NCBI RefSeq assembly: GCF_031312535.1
Contig: NZ_CP133594.1
Coordinates: 1,550,001 to 1,614,000 of the forward strand
Source of the DNA: Methanolobus mangrovi
Lineage (GTDB): Archaea > Halobacteriota > Methanosarcinia > Methanosarcinales > Methanosarcinaceae
DNA: 64,000 bases
Reading direction: 5' to 3'
Below are positions 24,341 through 33,463 of the stretch, piece by piece. Position 1 is the stretch's first letter. Each line of letters begins with the position of its first letter. The position numbers and the translations under genes are program-made. A model generated the notes under the pieces. That model did not search any database, was not told the DNA's origin, and worked only from the letters and a program-made list of their open reading frames with translations.

Positions 24341-26995
24341 GTGAGATACATTAGTTCCAAAACAAAAGCTGGCAATACTCCTGAAAAAGAACAAAGCTCC
24401 AGGAGATGTGAACTTGCTGATATCAACAAGCTTAGTTTCCAGAAAATTAATTGGACTGAAAGAGAAATAACAATTGAACTACTTAATCTATTCAATAAAA
24501 GTAATCATCTGGAGGATATTATCTGCTCGGTGATCGAGCTTTTGAAAAACTGGTCCGATTGTGAAGCTGTTGGAATCAGGCTTAAGGATGGGGATGACTA
24601 CCCTTATTATCAGACACAAGGATTCCCGGATAGCTTTATAACTTCGGAAAATTCACTCTGCGTACACGGCATAAACGGACAGATTCTGAAAGATAAAATT
24701 GGCAATCCCGTTCTTGAATGCATGTGTGGGAACGTAATTAGTGAAAGAACAGATCCGCAAATGTCTTTTTTTACCCAGATGGGAAGTTTCTGGACAGGAT
24801 CCACTTCTGAACTGCTGGCAAACACAAGTGAAGAAGAACGACAGGCACGCACACGTAACCGTTGTAATGGTGAAGGATATGAATCAGTGGCATTGATCCC
24901 ACTCCGTGCAGATAAAGTCACTTTTGGCCTTATCCAGCTGAATGATCACCGCAAAGATGTATTCACAGCAGAAAGTATCGCTTTATTAGAGTGCATTGCA
25001 GACAGCATAGCCCTTGCACTAACACAGAAAAAGGCAAAGGAAGAACTGCAATTGAGTGAGCAAAGACTGAAAAGTATATTCAAAGTTGCACCTGTTGGCA
25101 TTGGTGTTGTATCCAACCGCATACTCACAGAAGTCAATTCACTTGTATGTGAAATGACAGGATATACTGGAGAGGAGCTTATTGGTTCCACCTCCCAGAT
25201 ACTCTATCCTACACAGGAAGAATTTGAATTCGTGGGAAAAGAAAAGTACCAGCAGATCAACAAAAAAGGTACCGGAACCGTTGAAACCAGATGGAAAAGA
25301 AAAGATGGCACCATTATCAATGTTTTGCTGTCCTCAACTCCGATAGATGTTTCAGACCAATCAAAAGGAGTGACATTTACTGCACTGGATATAACCGAGC
25401 GCAAGCAGGCAGAAATAAGCTTGCGGGAAAGTGAGGAAAAATTCAGGGAACAGGCAGAAAAGAACAGGGCTATAATCAATACCATACCTGATATGTTGTT
25501 TGTTATTGACAAAGATGGATATTATAGAGAATATTATTCAAATGACAGGACAAAAATATCATACATCCCTGAAAGGATAATCGGTGCTAACATATCTGAT
25601 ATTTATCCTGTTGAAGAAGCCATTAGGCTAATCAAAGCATGCAGGGAATGCATCAGTACCAATAAATTGCAGACCATTGAATATCAATACCAGAACAAAG
25701 GGAAAAAGATGTTCTTTGAAGCCAGGCTGAGTCCAATATACAATAATCATGCATTGGCTGTTGTCCGTGATATAACTGAAACTAAGAATTCTCAAGAGAC
25801 GCTGAGAACCATTGCTGAAACAGGGGTTTCTTCCGAAGAAGATATTTTCCGCATTCTTGTTCGTCAACTAGCTGTTTCACAAAACATCCGTTATTCGATT
25901 CTTGCAGAGATCCATCCGGAAGATCCGAACACAGCCCATACTATTGCTGTTTGGAACGGGGATGAATATGCTGAGAACTTTAGCTATGAACTTAAGAATA
26001 CCCCATGCAAAGATGTTACTCATAAAGGGTCATGTTTCTATCCTTCAAATATTCAGGAACTTTTTCCTGATGACCATTTACTAAAAGAGATGGAGGCTGA
26101 AAGTTACTGGGGAACACCCTTGAAAGATTCCGCAGGAAGAAGCATTGGACTACTGATAATTCTTGATGACAGACCAATGGAACACTCTGCAAATACCCAT
26201 TCCATGCTCAAAAGCTTTGCTGCACGTGCAGCAGCTGAACTGGAAAGAAGGCGAACTGAAGAAGCCTTACTGTACTCCAAGATTGTGGCAGATGATATAA
26301 ACCGCATTAAAAGTGAATTCATGAAGAATGTGTCTCATGAACTCAGGACTCCCTTAACGGCAGTGATCGGGTTTTCAGATGTTTTGCTGAACCATAACTC
26401 TGAAGGATTGAGCGAATCACAAAAGACCCATATTAACCATATCCACAACAGCGGACAAAATCTTCTGGACCTGATCAACAAAATACTCGATTTCTCGAAA
26501 TATGAGATCGATGATCTGGAAACTATCAGCCTCAAAGAACTTTCATTGGATTCACTCATCAGTGAAATTATGATGTTGATGTCCCAAAGGGCTTCAAACA
26601 AGAATATTAATATCTCATTTAAAAGAAAAGACTCCATTGGCATATTCTATGCCGATGAAGACAAGTTAACCCAGATAATACATAACCTTCTGGATAATGC
26701 AGTTAAGTTTACAAAGGAAGGTGGTTCCGTGAGCATCGAGACGAGAACCCATAATAAAATGCTTCAGGTATCCATAGTTGATACTGGAATTGGAATTGAG
26801 AAGGAACATATTAATAGTATATTCAAACCCTTTGTCCAGATAGATGGCTCAATTGCCCGTAAATATAACGGTACTGGAATAGGCTTGGCACTGACAAAGA
26901 AGTTTGTGGATTTACATGGTGGCAATATATGGGTCAGCAGCGAACCTGGAAAAGGCAGCAATTTTACTTTTGAGATACCAATTGATCCTAACTGA
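24341..26995 (+). CDS. GAF/PAS sensor histidine kinase
   Basis: 884 residues without membrane segments. Order: GAF domain (about 45-225) with a Cys-rich stretch (ENSLCVHG, ECMCGNVI), PAS (about 240-360, ending ITERKQAE), PAS (about 370-480), second GAF (about 485-625), HisKA with acceptor His in KNVSHELRTPL (about 660), and HATPase_c (VDTGIGIEKEHINSIF, GTGIGLALTKKF). The GAF type with these cysteines is common in methanogen kinases. The start is uncertain: GTG at 24341 has no clear ribosome site and no ATG fits. No response regulator is adjacent. It is transcribed away from the propeller gene. Confidence 0.9.
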   Translation: MRYISSKTKAGNTPEKEQSSRRCELADINKLSFQKINWTEREITIELLNLFNKSNHLEDIICSVIELLKNWSDCEAVGIRLKDGDDYPYYQTQGFPDSFITSENSLCVHGINGQILKDKIGNPVLECMCGNVISERTDPQMSFFTQMGSFWTGSTSELLANTSEEERQARTRNRCNGEGYESVALIPLRADKVTFGLIQLNDHRKDVFTAESIALLECIADSIALALTQKKAKEELQLSEQRLKSIFKVAPVGIGVVSNRILTEVNSLVCEMTGYTGEELIGSTSQILYPTQEEFEFVGKEKYQQINKKGTGTVETRWKRKDGTIINVLLSSTPIDVSDQSKGVTFTALDITERKQAEISLRESEEKFREQAEKNRAIINTIPDMLFVIDKDGYYREYYSNDRTKISYIPERIIGANISDIYPVEEAIRLIKACRECISTNKLQTIEYQYQNKGKKMFFEARLSPIYNNHALAVVRDITETKNSQETLRTIAETGVSSEEDIFRILVRQLAVSQNIRYSILAEIHPEDPNTAHTIAVWNGDEYAENFSYELKNTPCKDVTHKGSCFYPSNIQELFPDDHLLKEMEAESYWGTPLKDSAGRSIGLLIILDDRPMEHSANTHSMLKSFAARAAAELERRRTEEALLYSKIVADDINRIKSEFMKNVSHELRTPLTAVIGFSDVLLNHNSEGLSESQKTHINHIHNSGQNLLDLINKILDFSKYEIDDLETISLKELSLDSLISEIMMLMSQRASNKNINISFKRKDSIGIFYADEDKLTQIIHNLLDNAVKFTKEGGSVSIETRTHNKMLQVSIVDTGIGIEKEHINSIFKPFVQIDGSIARKYNGTGIGLALTKKFVDLHGGNIWVSSEPGKGSNFTFEIPIDPN

Positions 26996-27119
26996 AATTA
27001 AGAATTGGTTCTGAATCCACCTTCAAACTTTTATTTATATTATTTTCACCCCGCTTACAACACTATTATTAACCAGACTGACAATATAGGTTCCTCTTAA
27101 TTTAAGGGATGGAATAATA

Positions 27120-27548
27120 ATGGATGGTAAAAAACAGATCTATTTAGCAGGGCCGCTTTTTTCACAGGCAGAGAGGGATTTTAATGTACTGCTCAGGGAC
27201 AGGCTGGTAGAGATGGGGTTCTCAGTGTTTCTTCCACAGGAGGATGGGAACGATACTGAATCAAGTCGTCTGGAGGACAGGCAGAGAATTATTTTTGAGA
27301 ACGACGTCCGCGGAATTGATGAATCTGATATTGTGCTGGCAGTACTTGATGGTGGTAGCGACGTGGACTCTGGAACTGCATGGGAAATGGGATATGCTTA
27401 TGCTAAAGGAATACCGGTCCTTGGACTTAAAACAGATTTCAGGACATTCGGAGATGAAGGCATCATCAATCTCATGATGGAAATATCTATTGATACACTG
27501 CAAAGAGATGTTGAGGATATTCTCAAAGTGCTTGAAAACTATCTTTAA
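27120..27548 (+). CDS. Nucleoside 2-deoxyribosyltransferase family protein
   Basis: 142 residues, the normal length. The family transfers or hydrolyses the deoxyribose bond of nucleosides or nucleotides for salvage or clean-up. Visible are IYLAGPLFSQAERDF (7-21), NDVRGIDESDIVLAVLD (about 61-77) and GTAWEMGYAYAKGIPVLGL with the presumed nucleophile Glu in the WEMGYA motif. Subfamily specificity (transferase or DNPH1-like hydrolase) cannot be told. The gene is short and stands alone, converging with the AMMECR1 gene, with a small TAAGCC/GGCTTA hairpin between them. Confidence 0.88.
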   Translation: MDGKKQIYLAGPLFSQAERDFNVLLRDRLVEMGFSVFLPQEDGNDTESSRLEDRQRIIFENDVRGIDESDIVLAVLDGGSDVDSGTAWEMGYAYAKGIPVLGLKTDFRTFGDEGIINLMMEISIDTLQRDVEDILKVLENYL

Positions 27549-27580
27549 GTAAAGAAAAATGTAAAAATAAGCCAGGAGGC

Positions 27581-28216
27581 TTACTCACTTGAGCAAGCCT
27601 TATCGTTGAAATCCTTTTCAACGATTTCCCCGTTTGGTTCTTTTTCTGAGAATATCTGACCTTCAAATGAGTATACTTCCGCACCTGTCACCCAGGCATC
27701 ATGAGGCAGACCTGCCTTCATACATGTGTGATTCAGGAACTCAATTTCATCAAAATCGTTTTCCGGTGCCACCTGTGGCAAAAGCAGACCCTGCCTGTAA
27801 CCGCTTTTGACTATGAGACCATGTTTTCCTATCTTAATAGAAGATGGAAGGTCCTTTGGCGGAACATCAACGAGTTCAGGTTTCGTCAGAACAGTCACCT
27901 CCACTAAAATATTATCCATCTCAGAAATACCTACAGGAGGAAAACGAGGGTCCCTCAGGGCAGCGGAGAGAGCAGAATCAGTGATGGCGTACCTGAGCGG
28001 AGAATCAGCATAAGGATGACCGATACACCCGCGCAGATCCCCGTTTATTGTAAGGGTCACAAAGACTCCCCTAACCTCATCAAAGATTTCCGGCAGCTGG
28101 ATCTCAGAGCCATCCAACATTTCGCCTGTTCTCAAATAAGTTTCAATGGCATCCCTGGCAAGCTGAACAGCTGCCTGACCTTCGGTATATGATAGCAATT
28201 TTACCCCTTCACTCAT
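27581..28216 (-). CDS. AMMECR1-domain protein (AmmeMemoRadiSam system protein A type)
   Basis: 211 residues covering one AMMECR1 domain (COG2078), with [22 protein letters not shown] (in two blocks about 49-70), the [20 protein letters not shown] segment and [11 protein letters not shown]. In many archaea and bacteria this domain occurs with Memo-like and radical SAM proteins in a little-understood RNA or protein modification system; neither partner is in the window. ATG 28216 is preceded by GGAG. It is 37 nt downstream of pgk on the same strand and is probably cotranscribed. The C-terminus ends in a lysine- and glutamate-rich tail. Confidence 0.88.
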   Translation of the reverse strand: MSEGVKLLSYTEGQAAVQLARDAIETYLRTGEMLDGSEIQLPEIFDEVRGVFVTLTINGDLRGCIGHPYADSPLRYAITDSALSAALRDPRFPPVGISEMDNILVEVTVLTKPELVDVPPKDLPSSIKIGKHGLIVKSGYRQGLLLPQVAPENDFDEIEFLNHTCMKAGLPHDAWVTGAEVYSFEGQIFSEKEPNGEIVEKDFNDKACSSE

Positions 28217-28253
28217 AGCAACACTCCTGTATCCTATACAGGAATTTATTATC

Positions 28254-29486
28254 TTATCTGTTAAGTCTGTATCGTATGGCTGCGGTCTTCAAAGCTTCTA
28301 TTCCCGGGAGAGCATCACCTGCAAGATAATCTATACAAGCGCCTCCACCTGTGCTTAAATGTGAAAATTCATTCTCATAACCAAGGTTCCTTATCTCCGC
28401 AGAGATATGTCCGCCACCTGCGATAGAATACTCTGAATTAATTGCTGCCCTGATTATCTCATGTGTTCCAAGAGCGAATGGCTCTACCTCGGACAGACCT
28501 GCCGGACCATTGAGAACAACAGTTTTTGCATTCTTGATCTCTTCAGAAAAAGCAACGATGGTCTCAAGACCAATGTCGTTTATTGGAAGGTTACCATCCG
28601 GCAGCTCACTCACAAGAACTTCAACTCGTTTACCACCATCATTAAAAGCAACATCAATAGGATAACCAATCTTTCCATCAAACTTATCCAGAACCTGCTT
28701 TGCCCTTGCTATCTGGTCCGTATAACCCTGCGACTCGATGAAATCCAGATTTACCTTACCAATATCCACACCTGCAGCTGCAAGCATGACATTTGCAACA
28801 ACGCCGGTAACAAGCACCCTGTCAGCACCACCATTGATTAGTACATGTTCTGCGACTTTCAGGGAGTCATCAACCTTTGCACCTCCAAGAACAAAGATGC
28901 ATGGCCTTTCGCCACCTTTGATACCTCTGTCAAGAGAGCTTATTTCCTTCTCCATTACCCTGCCGGCACCTGTTGGTAGGATCTCGGTAAAGCCCATGAT
29001 AGAAAGATGGCTCCTGTGTGATACTGCAAACGCATCATTAAGGAAAATATCGAGCAATGGAGAAAGTTTGCGTACCATGTGTGTAGTTGCATGAGCACTG
29101 GCAGGTCTCTCTATGCTTTCTTCGGAGTAGAACCTCACATTCTCGAGCAATATTACATCGCCTTTTTCCATTGATTCAATAGAAGACCTTGCATAAGTGC
29201 CAAAAATATCATCAACGTACTCTACTTCTTTGCCAAGATACTGGGACATCCGCTGAGCATGGGGTTTCATGGTTGTGAAATCATTTTTTCCTGCCCTGCT
29301 CTGATGAGCCATCAGTACGACTTTCGCATCCTCAAGATCCTTTATAGTAGGTATGTGGCTCTTTATCCTCATATCATCGAGAATATTACCGTCCATATCC
29401 ATCGGAGTGTTCAGATCCACCCGCACAAGTATGGTTTTACCGTCAACATCAAAATCATCAATAGTAAGATAGTCCCTGCTAGTCAA
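28254..29486 (-). CDS. pgk: Phosphoglycerate kinase, TTG start
   Basis: Interconverts 1,3-bisphosphoglycerate and 3-phosphoglycerate in glycolysis/gluconeogenesis. 410 residues, normal for archaea. Visible: [10 protein letters not shown] near the N-terminus, HQSRAG and [34 protein letters not shown] and the C-terminal [13 protein letters not shown]. The start is a TTG at 29486 ([12 protein letters not shown]): GGTGAT, a perfect match to the archaeal anti-Shine-Dalgarno, lies 6 nt upstream, inside the longer frame that begins at ATG 29522 and has no ribosome site. Homologues also begin near this point (recalled). AMMECR1 follows. Confidence 0.95.
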   Translation of the reverse strand: MTSRDYLTIDDFDVDGKTILVRVDLNTPMDMDGNILDDMRIKSHIPTIKDLEDAKVVLMAHQSRAGKNDFTTMKPHAQRMSQYLGKEVEYVDDIFGTYARSSIESMEKGDVILLENVRFYSEESIERPASAHATTHMVRKLSPLLDIFLNDAFAVSHRSHLSIMGFTEILPTGAGRVMEKEISSLDRGIKGGERPCIFVLGGAKVDDSLKVAEHVLINGGADRVLVTGVVANVMLAAAGVDIGKVNLDFIESQGYTDQIARAKQVLDKFDGKIGYPIDVAFNDGGKRVEVLVSELPDGNLPINDIGLETIVAFSEEIKNAKTVVLNGPAGLSEVEPFALGTHEIIRAAINSEYSIAGGGHISAEIRNLGYENEFSHLSTGGGACIDYLAGDALPGIEALKTAAIRYRLNR

Positions 29487-29674
29487 AATTCCATCACCGC
29501 TTCTTTTAACCTGAATGACCATTGATCAATATATAAAATTATTAGTAAGTATGTTAATGAGCCTTGTAGTTTAAGTTTTTTGTCTAAATGAACTAATCTT
29601 ATTATACCTTTTCCATGAAGGTACAAAAGCCAAAAACTAATATCCGTTGCACTCTATTCCAGAGTGGTGATCAT

Positions 29675-30238
29675 ATGAAGATACTTGGAATATCAGGAAG
29701 CCCTAAAGCTGGCCAAAATAACGATACATTGATAGAGAAATTACTGGATATCGCAAGCGAGAGAGGTTTTGAGACAGATGCAGTATTCATATCCTCATCC
29801 AAAATAGCTCCTTGTACCGCATGCGGGGTTTGTGCCACTGGAGAGAAATGTGTTATTGATGATGATATGCAGCCAGTTTATGACAAACTTGTTGAAGCTG
29901 ATGCTATTATTGTATCATCACCCGTTTACTTCGGAACCATGACAGCCCAATTAAAAGCTCTCTGTGACAGGAGTGTCGTACACAGGAGACAGGGATTCAA
30001 ACTCAGCAACAAACTGGGCGCTGCAATGGCAATTGGCGGCTCAAGGAACGGCGGACAGGAGAAAACCATCCAGACAATACATGAATGGATGCACATCCAT
30101 GGAATGATAGTAGTAGGCGATGGCGGACACTTTGGTGGCATACTCAAAAAACCGGCTGTTGAAGATGAAGAAGGTATGAAGACAGCAGTTGACACCATCA
30201 ACAAGGTCTGTGACGTTCTCGAAATGATGAAGAAATAA
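29675..30238 (+). CDS. Iron-sulfur flavoprotein (Isf-type NADPH-dependent FMN reductase family)
   Basis: 187-residue flavodoxin-fold protein starting MKILGISGSPKAGQNNDTL, the FMN phosphate loop. The compact cysteine motif of methanogen Isf proteins is present at Cys47, Cys50, Cys53 and Cys59 (C-x2-C-x2-C-x5-C) and binds a 4Fe-4S cluster in the studied family member. SSPVYFGTMTAQLKALCDR is the second flavin motif. Isf proteins are linked to electron transfer from ferredoxin and to oxygen or peroxide reduction in Methanosarcina; the role here is by analogy. GGTGATC just before the ATG fixes the start. A terminator follows at 30269. Confidence 0.9.
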   Translation: MKILGISGSPKAGQNNDTLIEKLLDIASERGFETDAVFISSSKIAPCTACGVCATGEKCVIDDDMQPVYDKLVEADAIIVSSPVYFGTMTAQLKALCDRSVVHRRQGFKLSNKLGAAMAIGGSRNGGQEKTIQTIHEWMHIHGMIVVGDGGHFGGILKKPAVEDEEGMKTAVDTINKVCDVLEMMKK

Positions 30239-30268
30239 ATTATTATTTAGGCTCTTAGTCTCTTTTTG

Positions 30269-30296
30269 AGGGTCTTAGCACCCTTCCTTTTTTCTA
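30269..30296 (+). terminator. Terminator after the flavoprotein gene
   Basis: AGGGT (30269-30273) pairs with ACCCT (30280-30284) around CTTAGC, followed by TCCTTTTTTC. It lies about 30 nt after the stop at 30238. Confidence 0.5.
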
Positions 30297-30382
30297 TCTT
30301 ATTTATACCAACATGACAAACCATATAAACAAATTGATATAATCATATTACAGGAATATTTTTCCTTTATGTGGGTGCTATC

Positions 30383-32329
30383 ATGGGAGAAAACACAGAC
30401 CAATCTCAAAAAAATATAACCGGATTCAGACCACCGGAAGATTTTGCCAGGAATGCCATCGTCAACGACCCTGATATATACGGGAGAGCTGAGGATGATC
30501 CTGAAAGTTTCTGGGAAGAGAATGCAAATGGCATTGAATGGTACCGGAAATGGGACAATGTACTGGAATGGGAACCCCCTCTTTCAAAATGGTTCATTGG
30601 TGGAAAACTCAATGCATGTTATAACTGCCTTGATGTAAACCTCAAGCAGCGTGCTGATAAGACCGCCATTATATGGGAAGGCGAAAGTGGAGACATCCGT
30701 AAATACACTTACAAGGAGCTGCTGGAAGAGGTTTCCAGTTTTGCAAATGTCCTCAAGGGCACAGGTGTGAAGAAAGGGGATATCGTAACCATATATCTTC
30801 CAATGATACCGGAAGTCGTCATCGCCATGCTTGCATGTGCACGTATTGGAGCTCCACACAGCGTCGTTTTTGCTGCATTCTCCGGAGAATCACTTGCCAC
30901 ACGCATAGGGAATGCGAACAGTAAGGTACTCATAACCTGTGACGGATATTCGCGCAGGGGAAAGGTGGTGGAGCAAAAGAACAAGGTCGATGAAGGCATC
31001 CGTTCCTGTGGACTTCTGGACAAGGTCATTGTTATGAAGCACTATGGAAATGACGTTTCCATGACAGAAGGAAGAGATGTATGGTGGCATGAGGTAATGA
31101 AAGATTCAGAGAGCTCATGCGAACCCGAGGTAATGGACTCAGAAGACATGCTGTTTTTGATGTATACCAGCGGTACCACAGGAAAACCAAAGGGAATCGT
31201 ACACACTACAGGCGGTTATATGGTAGCAACCCATACCACCACAAAATTCGTGTTCGACCTTAAGGAAGATGATATCTACTGGTGTACTGCCGATTGTGGC
31301 TGGATCACAGGACATTCCTACCTTGTATACGGACCCCTTTCCAACGGTACAACACTTGTAATGTATGAGGGTGCTCCGGATTATCCCGATAAGGACAGGT
31401 ACTGGGACATAATCGAGAGACATAAGGTAACGATCCTTTACACCGCACCTACAGCGATCAGGACATTCATGAAATGGGGGCCATCGTGGCCACAAATGCA
31501 CGATATATCCACACTAAGACTTATCGGTTCTGTTGGAGAACCAATTAACCCCGGTGCATGGCTGTGGTATCATGAGAACATAGGACTTGGAAAATGCCCA
31601 GTGGTCGATACATGGTGGCAGACTGAAACCGGAATGATAATGATATCACCGCTGCCGGGAATCACAACAACCAAACCCGGGAGTGCCACCATGCCAATGC
31701 CCGGCATCAAGGCTGCTGTCCTGGATGAGAAAGGTAATGAAGTTCCACCGGGACAGGATGGATACCTTGCAATCCTTAAACCCTGGCCCAGCATGGTCCG
31801 TACGGTATTTGGGAATGAGGAACGCTTCATTGAGACCTACTGGAGCAAGTGGGACAACAAGACTTACTTTGCAGGTGACGGCGCTAAAAGAGACGAAGAT
31901 GGTTATTTCTGGATAATCGGACGTGTGGATGATGTTATCAAAGTTTCAGGACATCGTATCGGGAGTGCAGAATTCGAGAGTATACTAGTCTCACATCCGT
32001 CAGTAGCAGAAGCAGGTGTTGTGGGAAAGGAAGACGAACTCAGAGGTGAAGTTATATACTCTTATGTAACCCTCAAATCAGGTGTTGAGGAAAGCGATGA
32101 GCTTAAAAGTGAACTCACTTCCTATGCTGCAAAGAATATCGGACCTTTTGCACGTCCCAAACAGATAATCTTCTCAGATGACCTTCCGAAAACAAGAAGT
32201 GGAAAGATTATGAGAAGAGTGCTCAAAGCAATTGCCAATAATAAGGACCCTGGGGATGTAACCACTTTGCAGGACCCTGCAGTTGTGGAAAACCTGAAAG
32301 AGAAAACAAGAATTCTGGACTCTGATTAA
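30383..32329 (+). CDS. acs: Acetyl-CoA synthetase, AMP-forming
   Basis: Activates acetate to acetyl-CoA with ATP giving AMP and pyrophosphate. The 648 residues match the family length. Visible: the N-terminal ACS domain with WYRKWDNVLEW, the P-loop YTSGTTGKPKGIVH (about 258-271), TWWQTETGMIMISP, YFAGDGAKRDEDGYFWIIGRVDD (in blocks) and the C-terminal PKTRSGKIMRR, whose lysine is acetylated in bacterial enzymes. ATG 30383 is preceded by GGGTG; GTG 30371 is less likely. It converges with the DRTGG/acyl-CoA synthetase operon through a shared terminator. Its close relatives also accept propionate. Confidence 0.94.
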   Translation: MGENTDQSQKNITGFRPPEDFARNAIVNDPDIYGRAEDDPESFWEENANGIEWYRKWDNVLEWEPPLSKWFIGGKLNACYNCLDVNLKQRADKTAIIWEGESGDIRKYTYKELLEEVSSFANVLKGTGVKKGDIVTIYLPMIPEVVIAMLACARIGAPHSVVFAAFSGESLATRIGNANSKVLITCDGYSRRGKVVEQKNKVDEGIRSCGLLDKVIVMKHYGNDVSMTEGRDVWWHEVMKDSESSCEPEVMDSEDMLFLMYTSGTTGKPKGIVHTTGGYMVATHTTTKFVFDLKEDDIYWCTADCGWITGHSYLVYGPLSNGTTLVMYEGAPDYPDKDRYWDIIERHKVTILYTAPTAIRTFMKWGPSWPQMHDISTLRLIGSVGEPINPGAWLWYHENIGLGKCPVVDTWWQTETGMIMISPLPGITTTKPGSATMPMPGIKAAVLDEKGNEVPPGQDGYLAILKPWPSMVRTVFGNEERFIETYWSKWDNKTYFAGDGAKRDEDGYFWIIGRVDDVIKVSGHRIGSAEFESILVSHPSVAEAGVVGKEDELRGEVIYSYVTLKSGVEESDELKSELTSYAAKNIGPFARPKQIIFSDDLPKTRSGKIMRRVLKAIANNKDPGDVTTLQDPAVVENLKEKTRILDSD

Positions 32330-32332
32330 AAG

Positions 32333-32356
32333 AGGAGATATTAAAATCTCCTTTTA
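32333..32356. terminator. Bidirectional terminator between acs and the DRTGG gene
   Basis: AGGAGAT (32333-32339) and ATCTCCT (32346-32352) form a perfect 7-bp stem with loop ATTAAA. Plus-strand TTTACTTTTCCCTTTT follows it, and the minus strand also runs into CTTTTAATC. It serves both converging genes. Confidence 0.65.
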
Positions 32357-32366
32357 CTTTTCCCTT

Positions 32367-33443
32367 TTATTTCAGTTCAACCCCGATACTCTCTGCGATT
32401 GCAGGAATATCAAGATGATTTTTCAGAAGCTCAACGACCCTGTCCAGTTTGACCTGCTGTTTTATGTGGGCATGTCCTATGAGATTCTCCATTCTCTCGA
32501 TAGTGTTCATAGTATCGCCACGCACAAGAATCACCGGGATCTCTGCTTCCTCAGCACTTGCAAGGACAGCACCGCTTGGACGCATATTACCTGTCAGTAT
32601 GAGGCACTTGACCCTTGATTCGATGGCAGCCATCTGTAGATCCGCCCTGTCACCACCTGTGATAACTGCGCTGTTAGGCTGGCGCCTGAAATACTTGATA
32701 GCAGAACCGACTTCCATTGCGCCTACCAGATAGTGCTCTACAAGCTGGTCCAGTTTGTGAGGTGCAACAAGAACCTCTGCATGGAGATCCTCAACGATCT
32801 CAGAGATAAATACCGAACGCAGTGTATCATCTTCATGAATGGTACCAAATACCTTTATGCCTTTTTTCTCCAGGAATGGAACCACAAGGTCGGATACCCT
32901 GTCAGCCATATTCAGCGGAACCTCATTGAGTATAAGCCCTGTGAGCATCTCATTATTCCCGATTATGCGCATGTCGCACAAAATCCTGTCTACTGCAGAG
33001 ATCGAATCAAATCTTGTCACAAGAAGCATCTTTGTTTCCAGTTTGGAAGCAATTTCGGGATCAGAAAGTCCATACATGGAACCTCCGCCAATGCCACCGG
33101 TGCCTTCTATAAAGACAATATCCTTGTCTTTGGATACCACCGAATATGCTTCTACCAGTCTCTCATCGAGGTCTTTTTCCACACCCTTGAGAGCATCATC
33201 TATGAGACTGTCCGTAAGATGAACCGGAGTTATGTACTTGGCCGGGTCTTCTATTCCAAGCAGTTTTTTGATGCCCTCTGAATCTTCATCCGTGAGGGAG
33301 CCATGCACATCGATAAGGAGATTTCCCACAGGTTTCATGTAACCCACTTTCAGACCGCTGTCCTGGAAGATCTTCCCCAAACCCATACATATAGAACTCT
33401 TACCTGAGTACTCTTCTGATGAACTGATCAATATTGAAACCAT
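32367..33443 (-). CDS. BioD-like/DRTGG-domain protein (phosphotransacetylase N-terminal type)
   Basis: 358 residues. An N-terminal dethiobiotin-synthetase-like P-loop domain (ISSSEEYSGKSSICMGLGKI, 6-25; IEGTGGIGGG near 113) is followed by a DRTGG domain (about 215-325; SAVITGGDRADLQMAA). This is the layout of the regulatory N-terminal part of long phosphotransacetylases (COG0857), here as a free protein lacking the transferase domain. AAGGAG lies 8 nt before the ATG. It follows the acyl-CoA synthetase gene after only 20 nt, so an operon is nearly certain, and a role in sensing metabolites at the acetyl-CoA node is inferred. Confidence 0.88.
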   Translation of the reverse strand: MVSILISSSEEYSGKSSICMGLGKIFQDSGLKVGYMKPVGNLLIDVHGSLTDEDSEGIKKLLGIEDPAKYITPVHLTDSLIDDALKGVEKDLDERLVEAYSVVSKDKDIVFIEGTGGIGGGSMYGLSDPEIASKLETKMLLVTRFDSISAVDRILCDMRIIGNNEMLTGLILNEVPLNMADRVSDLVVPFLEKKGIKVFGTIHEDDTLRSVFISEIVEDLHAEVLVAPHKLDQLVEHYLVGAMEVGSAIKYFRRQPNSAVITGGDRADLQMAAIESRVKCLILTGNMRPSGAVLASAEEAEIPVILVRGDTMNTIERMENLIGHAHIKQQVKLDRVVELLKNHLDIPAIAESIGVELK

Positions 33444-33463
33444 ACTATCATCTCCTTAAACTC

